Origin: Acidobacteriota bacterium
GTDB taxonomy: Bacteria > Acidobacteriota > Terriglobia > Terriglobales > Acidobacteriaceae
Direction: 5' to 3'
Length of the DNA stretch: 43,424 nucleotides
Assembly (NCBI GenBank): GCA_003225055.1
Contig: QIAU01000161.1
Location: 1-43,424 of the forward strand
The notes below the pieces were generated by a model. That model was not told the DNA's origin, did not search any database, and was given only the letters and a program-made list of their open reading frames with translations. A program made the translations under genes and the position numbers. Below, one piece after another: positions 17,396-26,204 of the stretch. Position 1 is the first letter of the stretch. Every line of letters starts with the position of its first letter.

Positions 17396-17858
17396 ATCGC
17401 AACTGAACTGGCGAAGATCACGTCGAATTAAGCGATGGCGAGAATGACTTCGCCTCCACACTCGGCGTTGGCGGCGTAGTGGGCACCCAGTTTGTGCTGC
17501 CCTCACTCGTACAGAAGAGAAGCAAGTCGGATCTGACGGCGGCGCGAGAGGCGGAATTCGGAAAATGGCTCGGCATCTATCAGGACAAAATGCTCTCGCA
17601 GGGCCAGTATCTCGGGCATCTTTATGACATCGGTTTTGACCAGCCCGAAACGCACGTCATTGGTCGAGATCAGACGATGTACTACGGCTTTTATGGCAAG
17701 CACCGAAAAGACCAGTGGAATTCCGTGGCCTTGAAGACGGCAAATACAGCCTGTATGACTACGTCAACGGCGTCAGTTTTGGGACTGTTCCCGGCAACAA
17801 GGCCCGGTTGCAGGTTGAGTTTGCTGGGCATTCGCTCCTGGAGGTGCGTCCGGAGTAA
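17396..17858 (+). pseudogene. Alpha-galactosidase-like (GH36-type) C-terminal remnant
   Basis: Only the end of a gene remains. From ~17405 the frame reads TGEDHVELSDGENDFAST, then LGVGGVVGTQFVLPSLVQKR, KWLGIYQDKMLSQGQYLGHLY, then QTMYYGFYGK. After a one-base slip near 17725 it reads RGLEDGKYSLYDYVNG and LQVEFAGHSLLEVRPE, with TAA at 17856-17858. The late GLEDGKY.LYDYVNG and SLLEV pattern is that of the C-terminal beta-domain of alpha-galactosidases. The catalytic barrel is absent, so it is non-functional. It sits between two putative glycosidases, so the locus has lost an enzyme. Confidence 0.6.
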
Positions 17859-17870
17859 CGGAGAACATCC

Positions 17871-19286
17871 ATGAAAAAGGTCTCGTGGTTAGTAGTACTT
17901 TCTTTCTTGACTAGCCTCTCCTATGCGCAGCGTGACACCGTGATCCTTCGCCCGGTCCCGATAGACGACGTGCTGATAAATCCTGGCATGGGAATCACCA
18001 CCTTCAACAGGTTCAATGGCGAAGAGTTAAATCCCCGGCTGGAATGGTCCGAAGCCGGGCCGGTGACGACGCTTCCGCAAGCTGCGAACAAACCCGATTT
18101 TCCGGACACGACTATTGCTTACCTCCGCTGGTACTGGGACGCGCTCGAACCGGAGCACAGAAAATTCCGCTGGGACATCATCGATCTCGCTCTCGAAGAG
18201 GCGCGAGCGCACGGTCAGACACTGGCGATGCGTCTGATGCCGTATTCGAATAAGGACCCACTTCCCGAGTGGTATCAAAAATCCGGTGCGCGGCGGGCCA
18301 ACAAACCCAGCGACAAGGACGGAGCTATCTGGCAGCCGGATTTCTCCGACCCTCTGTACCTGAAGTATTGGGGCGAGTTAGTGGCCGAAGCAGGAAAACG
18401 CTATGACGGTAATCCGTACCTCGACAGCGTGGACATCTCTTCTGTGGGCTACTGGGGTGAAGGCTGGAGTCCCTACATGCCAACGTTTCCTTACCAGAAG
18501 GCGCTCATAGACATCTGGTTCGACGCTTTTCCCCATACAACGCTGCTGATGAACTTTGACGAACAGCAAGCCTTAACGTACGGAACTAGCCGAGGCGCGG
18601 GGTGGCGGCTGGATTGTCTCGGCGACATGCGGCTGAAATCTGATGATGCTTACTTCGAGCCAGAGATGTTGGATATTTATCCGCAGCAGGTGGTGCGGGC
18701 TGGCATTCAGGATGTCTGGCAAAAGCGGCCGGTGTCGCTAGAGGTCTGCGGTACCGTTTCTGAATGGAAGAAAGATCATTTCGACGTGCACTACATCCTG
18801 GAGCAAGCGCTTCGTTGGCACGTCACTTCGGTAAACCTAAAATCGTCTCCCATTCCGGACGATTGGAAGCGTGAATTCGAAGCCTTCCAGAAGAAGATGG
18901 GATACCGCTTTCTGCTGCGTCGGTTGGAATATCCTAAAAGCGTTGCGGCTGGTTCTATGATGCCGATCCATATGTGGTGGCTGAACGCCGGTGTTGCCCC
19001 TGCTTATACGAATTTCCCGCTTGCGGTGCAGCTGCGGTCAGCAAAGGACAGCGCCGTTATCAACATTCCCGTGGATGTCAGAAAATGGCTTCCGGGAGAT
19101 GCTGTCTTCGATGGAACTCTTTACATCCCCAAGAGCCTGGCGGACGGCACCTACGAATTCCGGGTTGCCATGCTCGATCCTTGGAACGGCAAGCCTGCAG
19201 TGCGTTTCGCCATTGCCGGGCGAGACCCGGACGGCTGGTACAGCGAAGGGCAGATTCGCGTGAGTTCAAAGCAGCGTCCTCAATAA
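17871..19286 (+). CDS. Secreted DUF4832-type putative glycoside hydrolase
   Basis: 471 aa, ATG 17871 with GGAG just upstream; Sec-type signal KKVSWLVVLSFLTSLSYAQ. The mature N-terminus INPGMGITTF, then IAYLRWYWDALEPEHRKFRWDIIDLALEEAR and GQTLAMRLMPYS, are typical opening strands of a beta-galactosidase-like TIM barrel. VDISSVGYWGEGWSPY holds the likely acid residue. The C-terminal part (MPIHMWWLNAGVAPAYTNFPLAVQLR, then DGTYEFRVAMLDPWNG) is the beta-sandwich known as DUF4832. It shares the WGEG motif and general layout with 13983 and 15622 but uses a different export route. It starts 13 bp after the GH36 remnant and precedes the second Gfo/Idh/MocA gene by 23 bp, so is probably co-transcribed with it. 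Confidence 0.75.
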   Translation: MKKVSWLVVLSFLTSLSYAQRDTVILRPVPIDDVLINPGMGITTFNRFNGEELNPRLEWSEAGPVTTLPQAANKPDFPDTTIAYLRWYWDALEPEHRKFRWDIIDLALEEARAHGQTLAMRLMPYSNKDPLPEWYQKSGARRANKPSDKDGAIWQPDFSDPLYLKYWGELVAEAGKRYDGNPYLDSVDISSVGYWGEGWSPYMPTFPYQKALIDIWFDAFPHTTLLMNFDEQQALTYGTSRGAGWRLDCLGDMRLKSDDAYFEPEMLDIYPQQVVRAGIQDVWQKRPVSLEVCGTVSEWKKDHFDVHYILEQALRWHVTSVNLKSSPIPDDWKREFEAFQKKMGYRFLLRRLEYPKSVAAGSMMPIHMWWLNAGVAPAYTNFPLAVQLRSAKDSAVINIPVDVRKWLPGDAVFDGTLYIPKSLADGTYEFRVAMLDPWNGKPAVRFAIAGRDPDGWYSEGQIRVSSKQRPQ

Positions 19287-19309
19287 TCAGCCTCACGGAA
19301 AGGAGCCGC

Positions 19310-20731
19310 ATGAATCGGCGAACATTTATGAAGCAGGCTGGCGCCTCGCTGTTAGCAGCGTCGGTTGTGAAAGGCAGCACGGCCAGCTCTTATGCGCGCA
19401 TCCTGGGAGCGAATGGTCGAATCGTTCTCGGGCAGCTCGGTTGCGGACAGCGAAGCTCCGGTCGCGTGCACATGGCCCAGCTCGCTTCCGCGCAAACTCC
19501 TGTGGAAGTTGGGGCTGTATGCGATCTGTGGAGCCTGGCTCGGGAGGAGCGGGCCGCACAAGTAAGGAAGGCATTCAACCTCGAGCCGCAGCAATACCAA
19601 TACTCGGAGCAGATGCTGGCAAATAAGGATATCGACGCCGTGATGATTGCAACGGGCGATTTCCAGCATGCAAAGCTTTGTACGGATGTGGTGCGTGCCG
19701 GCAAGGACTGCTACGTGGAAAAGCCGTTCGCTAACGATCTTGATGAAGCCAAGGAGGCACGCGACGCCGCCAAACAGTCCAGGCAAGTGGTGGCCATAGG
19801 AACCCAGCATCGCAGCGAACCCTATCCGCTGGCGGTGCGCGATATCATTCGCTCCGGCAGAATCGAAAAAATTGTGCACATTGAGCAGGAGTGGAACGTG
19901 AATGAGGAACGCTGGCGTTTCGTCCCGAATGATGTCAGCATTTCCAGTGAAATGCTGATGGATACCAAAATGGAGTGGAAGCGCTGGATGACGGAGCGCA
20001 AGTCAAAGCTGCGCGAGGAGGATACAGACTGGAAGCGCTGGTTGCTGGGCAGACCTTACCGTTCCTTTGATCCTCACGTTTATCTCGAGTTTCGTCTTTA
20101 CAAGGATTTCTCGTCCGGTATCTTTGATCAGTGGCTAAGCCATGGCTGTGATCTTGTCCACCTGTGGACGGACGAGGCATATCCGGAAAGCGTGGTGGCC
20201 AGCGGGGGTATTTTCGTCTGGAATGACGGCCGTGAAAATCCGGACACCTGCACGGCCGTTGTCACGTACCCGAAAGGTTTTCTTTATACGTACAAAGCCA
20301 CGTTCGGTAACAGCTATCGCAGTTTCTCCAGGATTCAAGGACGGCACGGCACGATCGAGAACTATGGAGGCGAAGGGGCATCGTTGTTCGTCGTCTCCAA
20401 CGAAGGCGGAAGGGAGGAATTCGATCCGTTTGGATCTGGTCCCGTCTATCGCTCGGTTCCCTTGGTTCCACTGGCTCGGGAACAAGCCGAGGTGGTGCAT
20501 GTCCCCAACGGCGAGGCTCCGAGTTCACTGGGCACCGACGATGACAGCGTAGTTCATATGCTGAACTGGATCGCGGCGATGCGGGATCGAAAGCAGCCGA
20601 ATGCCACGGTGGACCATGGTTTTTCGCACTCTGTGGTCTGCATCATGGCTACGCAAGCATACTGGTCAGGCAAAAAACAGTACTGGAATCCCGTTAACGA
20701 GGCGATTCAGGAGCATCCCCCCAGGGCGTAA
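19310..20731 (+). CDS. Tat-exported Gfo/Idh/MocA family oxidoreductase (second copy)
   Basis: 473 aa from ATG 19310 after AAAGGAG; the frame is open much further upstream through the previous gene, but that part is a shadow. Tat signal NRRTFMKQAGASLLAASVV. Rossmann site LGQLGCGQRSSGRVH and VGAVCDLW, then IDAVMIATGDFQHAKL and the EKP motif in CYVEKPFAND near residue 137. The C-terminal dehydrogenase domain contains IFDQWLSHGCDLVHLW, with the conserved catalytic His. It is only distantly similar to the copy at 4091. It may oxidise a sugar released by the neighbouring hydrolases; exported members can carry tightly bound NAD(P). Substrate unknown. Confidence 0.87.
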   Translation: MNRRTFMKQAGASLLAASVVKGSTASSYARILGANGRIVLGQLGCGQRSSGRVHMAQLASAQTPVEVGAVCDLWSLAREERAAQVRKAFNLEPQQYQYSEQMLANKDIDAVMIATGDFQHAKLCTDVVRAGKDCYVEKPFANDLDEAKEARDAAKQSRQVVAIGTQHRSEPYPLAVRDIIRSGRIEKIVHIEQEWNVNEERWRFVPNDVSISSEMLMDTKMEWKRWMTERKSKLREEDTDWKRWLLGRPYRSFDPHVYLEFRLYKDFSSGIFDQWLSHGCDLVHLWTDEAYPESVVASGGIFVWNDGRENPDTCTAVVTYPKGFLYTYKATFGNSYRSFSRIQGRHGTIENYGGEGASLFVVSNEGGREEFDPFGSGPVYRSVPLVPLAREQAEVVHVPNGEAPSSLGTDDDSVVHMLNWIAAMRDRKQPNATVDHGFSHSVVCIMATQAYWSGKKQYWNPVNEAIQEHPPRA

Positions 20732-20899
20732 GTGACGGGACCGGTTTCCCTAGAGCTGTTTGCGAGTAGTTCGGCTGTGGATCCTTCATCCCGACGCACC
20801 TTCCAAGAGCGGAGTCATAACTCGTGTCGTGCCGGCGTTCAAGCTGTATGTTGCAGCCACTGACGGGCACGGTTGCTGATCTGACTGTCTGGAGGATCC

Positions 20900-22129
20900 G
20901 TGATTAATCGTAGGCAGTGGCTGTATGGAGCGGGAGTCTTGATGGGCGCGGCGGGATTGCCTGCCGGTGCGCAGGACGAGGAGAACGCGACATCGGAAGA
21001 ATCTTTTTCAACAATTTCTGGCAGCGTGCCCTTGCTCCTTTCTCAATTCGAACCCAAGAGCATGTTGCACGTGCGAGAGATGCGGGTTGAGCGCTCGCGC
21101 TATCCCGCAATTGATGTTCACACCCACATTTCCGTCTCGAAGAGATCCGAGAAAGGGGTTGAGCTCGCCGCCGAACGCCAGTACTTAGGAACCCCACAGG
21201 CACTGCTGGCAGTCATGGATCGCAAAAATATTCGCGCCATGGTGAACCTGACCGGTGGTTTCTACGAGGGCCTGGTAGACACGGTCAACAAGTATGACAA
21301 AGCTTTTCCTGGCCGCTTTTACGCGTTTACGGAACCCTGCTATCCACGATTCAAGGAACCGGATTATCCCAAGATTCAGGCGGATGCCATCGAACAGGCT
21401 AAGCGCGATGGCGCCAAGGGGCTGAAGATACTTAAGACCCTAGGCTTGTATTTACGCGAAAACATCACTTCCGGGACCCTGGTCAAGATCGATGATCCCA
21501 GATTTGATCCCATGTGGGATGCCTGCGGGCAACTGAACCTTCCCGTGGCTATCCACGTTTCCGATCCGATCGCGTTCTTCACGCCTACTGACCGCTTCAA
21601 CGAGCGCTACGAAGAACTGAATAATCACCCCGATTGGTCGTTTTACGATCATGATTTTCCCAGCAACGCTGAGTTGCTGGCCGCGCGCAACCGTGTCATA
21701 GCCAGGCATCCGAAAACTCAGTTTCTGGTATTGCACGTGGGGAACTTCGCCGAAGACCTGACCAACGTTGCCGAGAACCTGGACCGTTTCCCCCATATGG
21801 CCGTGGACATTGCGGCTCGGATCGGCGAATTGGGCCGTCAGCCCCGGACCGCACGCCGCTTCTTCGACAAATATCAGGACCGCATCCTGTTCGGGACCGA
21901 CGCCACGCCCCACGGCGACGAATTTCCGCAACAGGTCTTCGATGACCGGTTATACGAGATCTACTATCGTTTCCTGGAGACGGATGACGAGTACTTCGAT
22001 TACGCTCCCGCGAAGATTCCGCCACAAGGCCGCTGGAAGATCTATGGAATTGAGCTTCCCGATTCCATTCTCAAGAAGGTCTACTACGAGAACGCGGCGC
22101 GCTTGCTCCATGTCTCGATGAGCGCCTGA
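20900..22129 (+). CDS. Exported amidohydrolase family protein (TIM-barrel)
   Basis: 409 aa; GTG 20900 is preceded by GGAGG. The N-terminus INRRQWLYGAGVLMGAAGLPAG is a Tat-like signal. Metal-site features of the amidohydrolase superfamily: IDVHTH near residue 72, IHVSDP in the middle, FLVLHVGN, and ILFGTDATPHGDE near residue 331 with the catalytic Asp. The layout fits the amidohydrolase-2 group (decarboxylase/lactonase-like), whose members hydrolyse lactones or decarboxylate ring acids. In this cluster a sugar lactonase working after the oxidoreductase at 19310 is an attractive but unproven reading. The next gene starts 8 bp after the stop. Confidence 0.82.
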   Translation: MINRRQWLYGAGVLMGAAGLPAGAQDEENATSEESFSTISGSVPLLLSQFEPKSMLHVREMRVERSRYPAIDVHTHISVSKRSEKGVELAAERQYLGTPQALLAVMDRKNIRAMVNLTGGFYEGLVDTVNKYDKAFPGRFYAFTEPCYPRFKEPDYPKIQADAIEQAKRDGAKGLKILKTLGLYLRENITSGTLVKIDDPRFDPMWDACGQLNLPVAIHVSDPIAFFTPTDRFNERYEELNNHPDWSFYDHDFPSNAELLAARNRVIARHPKTQFLVLHVGNFAEDLTNVAENLDRFPHMAVDIAARIGELGRQPRTARRFFDKYQDRILFGTDATPHGDEFPQQVFDDRLYEIYYRFLETDDEYFDYAPAKIPPQGRWKIYGIELPDSILKKVYYENAARLLHVSMSA

Positions 22130-22136
22130 GTCGGAT

Positions 22137-22880
22137 ATGAGCACGGTATACCAAATACCCTGGGAAAGGAGCATGCATCTGGGTGTCGCGTGTTTCCTGC
22201 TTCTGGCATTGTGCTTGATCTGCGCCAAAGAATCCGACCGCAAAGCTGTCGTGTTCAGTACCCGAGCTGACGCCGATGTGAAGGTCGATACCGATCCGGC
22301 TTCGCCCCTCTGGCGCAATGCACATCCCGTATTTGCGGAGGTAGATAACCAGGGACGGCTTGAACCCGAATACCGGACCGAGGTGCGCTCGCGCTGGACC
22401 AAAAACAACATCTATTTCTTATTTATTTGCCCCTACAAACATCTGTACCTTAACCCGAGGCCGGATTCGCTACACGAAACCTACGAATTGTGGAATTGGA
22501 ATGTGGCTGAGGTGTTTATCGGCTCAAATTTTCAGAACATTAAGCGATACAAAGAATTCGAAATCTCGCCGCAGGGCGAGTGGATCGACTTGGATATCAA
22601 TGTCGACAACCCGCGTCACGAGGAAGGATGGGTTTGGAACTCTGGTTTTGAGCACGCGGCACGGATCGATGAATCCAAACACGTGTGGTATACGGCGATG
22701 CGCATCCCATTTGTGGCGCTTGATGTTCCCAAGGTGGCTGCTGGGCAACAGTTCCGGGTGAATTTCTATCGCACCGAAGGGCCACCGGGGGGTGGTAAAG
22801 AAGTCATGTGGCGACCTACGATGAGCAAAACTTTCCACGCGCCCGAGAGTTTTGGTCTCCTGAAACTCGTCGCGAAATAG
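22137..22880 (+). CDS. Carbohydrate-binding family 9-like secreted protein
   Basis: 247 aa if it starts at ATG 22137. A second in-frame ATG at 22173 begins MHLGVACFLLLALCLICA, a cleaner signal peptide, but its AAAGGAG lies only one base upstream, so I keep the earlier start as an outer limit. The body matches CBM9-like proteins: SPLWRNAHPVFAEVDNQG, VRSRWTKNNIYFLFICPYKHLYLN, then ELWNWNVAEVFIGSN, FEISPQGEWIDLDIN and MWRPTMSKTFHAPESFGLL. Such proteins bind glycans or sit beside exported glycosidases. It lies 8 bp after the amidohydrolase and closes the plus-strand operon. Confidence 0.82.
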   Translation: MSTVYQIPWERSMHLGVACFLLLALCLICAKESDRKAVVFSTRADADVKVDTDPASPLWRNAHPVFAEVDNQGRLEPEYRTEVRSRWTKNNIYFLFICPYKHLYLNPRPDSLHETYELWNWNVAEVFIGSNFQNIKRYKEFEISPQGEWIDLDINVDNPRHEEGWVWNSGFEHAARIDESKHVWYTAMRIPFVALDVPKVAAGQQFRVNFYRTEGPPGGGKEVMWRPTMSKTFHAPESFGLLKLVAK

Positions 22881-22945
22881 AACGGAACGATAGAGAGTTC
22901 GCTTTGCCGCTCGGCACAGCCGCCTCTCAATTTCTTACGACTCTT

Positions 22946-25066
22946 CTAATGAATATAAGCTCCGCCGGGTAGTAGCAGTTCGATCGGCCACATCTCCCGC
23001 TTCTGATCCACAAGATCGGACCAGTTGATCGGTTGTGCATCCGGCCGCGGCAAAAACTTCGTGTTGGGAAGAGTTTCGGAAATCAGTTTCGCCAGTGTAT
23101 ATCCATTGCCGTTGCCAGTAACGGCTAGTGCTAGTTCTGGCCCTGCTTTAAAATTAATCTCGAGAAAACGCCTCGCAATCTCTGCATCTTCCATCATCTG
23201 CAGAAGATACGGTCGGCCGGTCAGGATCGAATTGTAGACGTAATCCGACAGGACTCCCGAAACAGGACTTGCGTATGCCTGGTCGAAATCCAGTCGGGCT
23301 AAAGCAGGGTCATCGGGTGAGACTGCCTTATAAGGCATGCGCGTCTCGCCTAATCCACGGGGATCGATCGAAACAATGTCATAGCCGGTGTCCAGATATT
23401 GGGTGAGATCCGGCCAATCCTGCGCCATCGCCTTGCCCGCATTACCAAGCCAGAGTAGCACCGGTCGAGAGCGCTGCCCCAGCTTGTGAATCCATAGCAG
23501 CGGCATCTTCAGATAGCGGCTATGGTGCAGAACATATCTGTCGATGGCGACGTCGCCCCAAATCGAAGTTCCGGCCAATTGCGATTTTATTTCTCCCGAA
23601 GCCGGTGCAGCACCGTCATAACCGCTAAGGGTCCAGGAGCTGATTCCGGGGTACAGAGTGGAGTAGTAAATCGATTTCAGACTGATAGCAGCACGGCCCT
23701 TGTGCTGTCCGTAATAATCTCGAATCTCGTCCATAAGTGAGCGGGCATTGGGGAAATCCAGCATCACCTGCCCCGTGCGCGTGCATTGCAGGGTCTTTTC
23801 GTCCAGTTCCTTGAACGCGGGAGTGTCTGCTTGTTTCGGCACTCCATTGAAATGGTCGAGGAATTCGAACGCTGCTTCCTGGTTTTCGGGGGAGTACTCG
23901 TGACCGTGATAGCCCTGGTGGATGCCGATCTGATCCGCGTGCCCAAACCTGGTATAGAGCTGTGTAACCTCGCGCACGCTCTGGTGCGTGCCTTCTATGG
24001 GAAAGAAGTCGAGCACAGCGGCAGCCACGAAAACTGGCCGTGGATACATCATGAGCAATAGTCCTGGATGATCGATTCCTTCCGAGATCATGCCGTAAAG
24101 GTCTTGTTCTGGATCACTGTCGGGGTCCTGGAAGATGCGGTTGTAAACGCGCATGGGCAGAGCGGTGATGTAGCAAGAAGGCGCGGCGACCTTGATGCGT
24201 TTGTCGAGAGCGGCGATGTGAGCGGCCTGAAATCCTCCACCGCTGGTTCCGGTGATGCTGATCCGCTCCGGGTCCACATCGGTGCGCGTGAGCAAGTAAT
24301 CGAGTGCTCGAATGCCGTCCCAAATCTCCCAGCGAGCCAGATTCGTGCCTGCCAGATAGGCCAGATTTCCGACAATGGCATGCTCGCCACAAATCAGGTT
24401 GTAACGGCTCTTGCCTGCTTTCGCATCCCAGAATTGGCTGCGCTCGCCTTGTCCGACGGTATCCCAGGAGAGCACCACGTAGCCCCGCAGCGCCAGCTTT
24501 TGTCCCAAATCCTGGTAATGCAGCTTGCCGACGGCCGAGTGCCCGCTGGGAACCAGCACGGCTGGATGTTTTCTGGGGCCATCGTCGGGTACATACACCA
24601 GCGCCGTGACATATACTCCGGGAAGGCTTTCGAAAATCAACTTCTCTATATGAAACTCCTGCATCTGAATTCGCCCGGTGACACGCGGGTTCAGCGGCGT
24701 TTTTTCTGCCGGCAGACCTCCGAGCATCCTTAGGATACGTTCTCGCATGCTCTCTTGCGTACTGATCAGGTCCTGCTCTGAGCCGATAACTTGCCAAGAT
24801 TTGCGGCGTTCCTCGTCCTGACGCCAAGCGATTTCTGTCTGGTACTCCAGGTACTCAGTTATGGCCGGACCTTCTGCCTTCCTGGAAGGCAGAACCTGAA
24901 ACGCTTCCGGAGGTGGGGTTTGGGCGGCTGTTGCCAGCGCAAGGCACGCAACACAGAGCGCGACCTTCAGAGTTTGTTTCGTCCTCTCTGCCCAGCCGTG
25001 GTGGCCGGAGCTTACACGCCAATGGAATTTCAAAAGAATGCAACACACTTTAGCAAAACTGTCCAA
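22946..25066 (-). CDS. Large exported alpha/beta-hydrolase, acetyl xylan esterase-like
   Basis: 706 aa from ATG 25066. A hydrophobic stretch KVALCVACLALATAAQ near residues 34-50 looks like the signal peptide, so the true start is probably further in, but no other good start codon is visible. An esterase core spans roughly residues 130-430: HPAVLVPSGHSAVGK, GYVVLSWDTVGQGER, ISITGTSGGGFQAAHIAALD with the nucleophile near Ser275, PVFVAAAVLDFFPIEG, and IHQGYHGHEYSP as candidate for the His. A second hydrolase-like half follows (PVLLWLGNAGKAMAQDW, YDIVSIDPRGLGETRMPY). This tandem layout is typical of acetyl-xylan-esterase/peptidase-like proteins. It is convergent with the catabolic operon and likely removes acyl groups from the same substrate. 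Confidence 0.8.
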   Translation of the reverse strand: MDSFAKVCCILLKFHWRVSSGHHGWAERTKQTLKVALCVACLALATAAQTPPPEAFQVLPSRKAEGPAITEYLEYQTEIAWRQDEERRKSWQVIGSEQDLISTQESMRERILRMLGGLPAEKTPLNPRVTGRIQMQEFHIEKLIFESLPGVYVTALVYVPDDGPRKHPAVLVPSGHSAVGKLHYQDLGQKLALRGYVVLSWDTVGQGERSQFWDAKAGKSRYNLICGEHAIVGNLAYLAGTNLARWEIWDGIRALDYLLTRTDVDPERISITGTSGGGFQAAHIAALDKRIKVAAPSCYITALPMRVYNRIFQDPDSDPEQDLYGMISEGIDHPGLLLMMYPRPVFVAAAVLDFFPIEGTHQSVREVTQLYTRFGHADQIGIHQGYHGHEYSPENQEAAFEFLDHFNGVPKQADTPAFKELDEKTLQCTRTGQVMLDFPNARSLMDEIRDYYGQHKGRAAISLKSIYYSTLYPGISSWTLSGYDGAAPASGEIKSQLAGTSIWGDVAIDRYVLHHSRYLKMPLLWIHKLGQRSRPVLLWLGNAGKAMAQDWPDLTQYLDTGYDIVSIDPRGLGETRMPYKAVSPDDPALARLDFDQAYASPVSGVLSDYVYNSILTGRPYLLQMMEDAEIARRFLEINFKAGPELALAVTGNGNGYTLAKLISETLPNTKFLPRPDAQPINWSDLVDQKREMWPIELLLPGGAYIH

Positions 25067-25129
25067 TGCTTACGGTTACAAAAGAAGGGCATTAAAGAGA
25101 ACCAGAAGGATTGTTTCTGCGCTGCGCGA

Positions 25130-25390
25130 GCCACTGGCAGTCGCGACGACTTTCTGTCCCGCGGCAATGTGCTGATCGCGCTGACGACGCTGAGACGCGG
25201 GAAAACGGTCGAGTTTGGCGGGTTCACGCATTCACTACTCTCCGATGTTTCGGCGAAACACAAATTCGCAACTGCAGAGATCCCGTCCGGCACTTACATT
25301 ATCATGTAGGGCCTTGTCGTGGGAAAGGCGGGAAGGCCTATTCGTCGCGGCGAATCGCTGACCACAAAAAACATCTATAACCAGGCCTGA
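25130..25390 (+). pseudogene. uxaA: Altronate dehydratase N-terminal (SAF domain) fragment, broken by TAG
   Basis: The plus frame reads NVLIALTTLRRGKTVEFGG, then KHKFATAEIPSGTYIIM, then TAG at 25307-25309, and in the same frame GLVVGKAGRPIRRGES and LTTKNIYNQA before TGA at 25388-25390. This is the SAF domain of the UxaA/GarD dehydratases (pattern V.VAL..L..G..V......VPAKHKFA....G..I.MYG..VGKA...I..GE.LTT.N). The expected Tyr codon is a stop, and no catalytic domain follows. It is a decayed fragment; its start overlaps the esterase's 5' region on the other strand and cannot be fixed. Confidence 0.6.
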
Positions 25391-25398
25391 GCTTCGTT

Positions 25399-25774
25399 GT
25401 GGAACTTTGGGGTGTCCGGTATCAAGTGAAGGACGTTCAACGCTCAGTCGCCTTCTACCCAACAACTCGGCTTCAAACTCGACCAGCAGAGTTTGCTCGC
25501 TTTTGCGCAGGTCTCGATAGGAAATCTAAAGCTTATTCTTAGTGGCCCTGGGGCTTCCGGTTCTCGTCCCATGCCCGACGGTCGTCAGCAAGAGCCGGGT
25601 GGGTGGAACCGCGTGGTTCTTCAAGTATCTGATCTTCCTGCCCGGATTGCGGTGTTGAAGAAGGCGGGCCTCCATTTGCGCAATGAAATGGAGGTGGGCC
25701 CCGGAGGTAAACAAGTCCAACTCGAAGATCCTGACGGGAATCCAGTCGAACTGTTCGAACCGGCGCGACGATAG
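25399..25774 (+). pseudogene. VOC (glyoxalase/bleomycin resistance) family protein, frameshifted
   Basis: GTG 25399 opens VELWGVRYQVKDVQRSVAFY, the first beta-alpha-beta of a VOC domain. Near 25458 the frame slips, then reads TQQLGFKLDQQSLLAFAQVS, a middle segment NRVVLQVSDLPARIAVLKKAG, and the end VGPGGKQVQLEDPDGNPVELFEPARR. The final DPDGNPVELFEP is diagnostic, with the metal-binding Glu. Reading through gives a normal-length protein of about 125 residues, so a single indel, real or from assembly, breaks an otherwise intact gene. Confidence 0.7.
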
Positions 25775-26204
25775 TTCGATTTCGGCCACTTCTGCAAGTG
25801 CGCCATTCCGCTTTCGTCACTTCCGCCAGCAAGCAACTCCATGTCGCGGCTAAAGCAAGGTGAGCAGGCGGGGGTTCAGACTGGGTAACACACTAGGTAA
25901 CAACCGTGCCTAAATCTGCTCGTTTGTGCTCATGAAAATCCTGGGAAACCGTTGAAACCATTTGTTTGTGGTTGTTGATTCGAAAACAGTAGGTTGAAAG
26001 TTCCTTCCGGCTCACCAATTCCTTTGTTTTCAACGGATCACGTCTGAAGGGGCAGATTGAACTTGGAACTGCATTCTGGCAATGCACATGTGTCCCCGTG
26101 CAAATGAAATCGGCATCCGTGGTCGTCGATTTCCGGTTAAGCACGTAATCCAGGAGCAGTTCGGCAGTTGAGAACTCAAGTCCAGGAAGTCACGTTCCAC
26201 AATC
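25775..26204. other. Stretch without a supported gene
   Basis: Short frames on both strands lack family motifs and ribosome sites. A 15-base string, CTAGGTAACAACCGT at 25893-25907, also occurs at 7576-7590 inside the selenoprotein candidate; I give it no meaning. Confidence 0.4.

Noticed and set aside
25307-25309. UAG in the altronate dehydratase fragment as a recoded codon
   Set aside because: The expected residue is Tyr, there is no adjacent structure, and the catalytic domain is missing, so it is a nonsense mutation in a relic.
7576-25907. Repeated 15-mer CTAGGTAACAACCGT at 7576 and 25893 as possible att sites
   Set aside because: Too short, no integrase or boundary features nearby, and one copy is coding; chance or a common motif is likelier.
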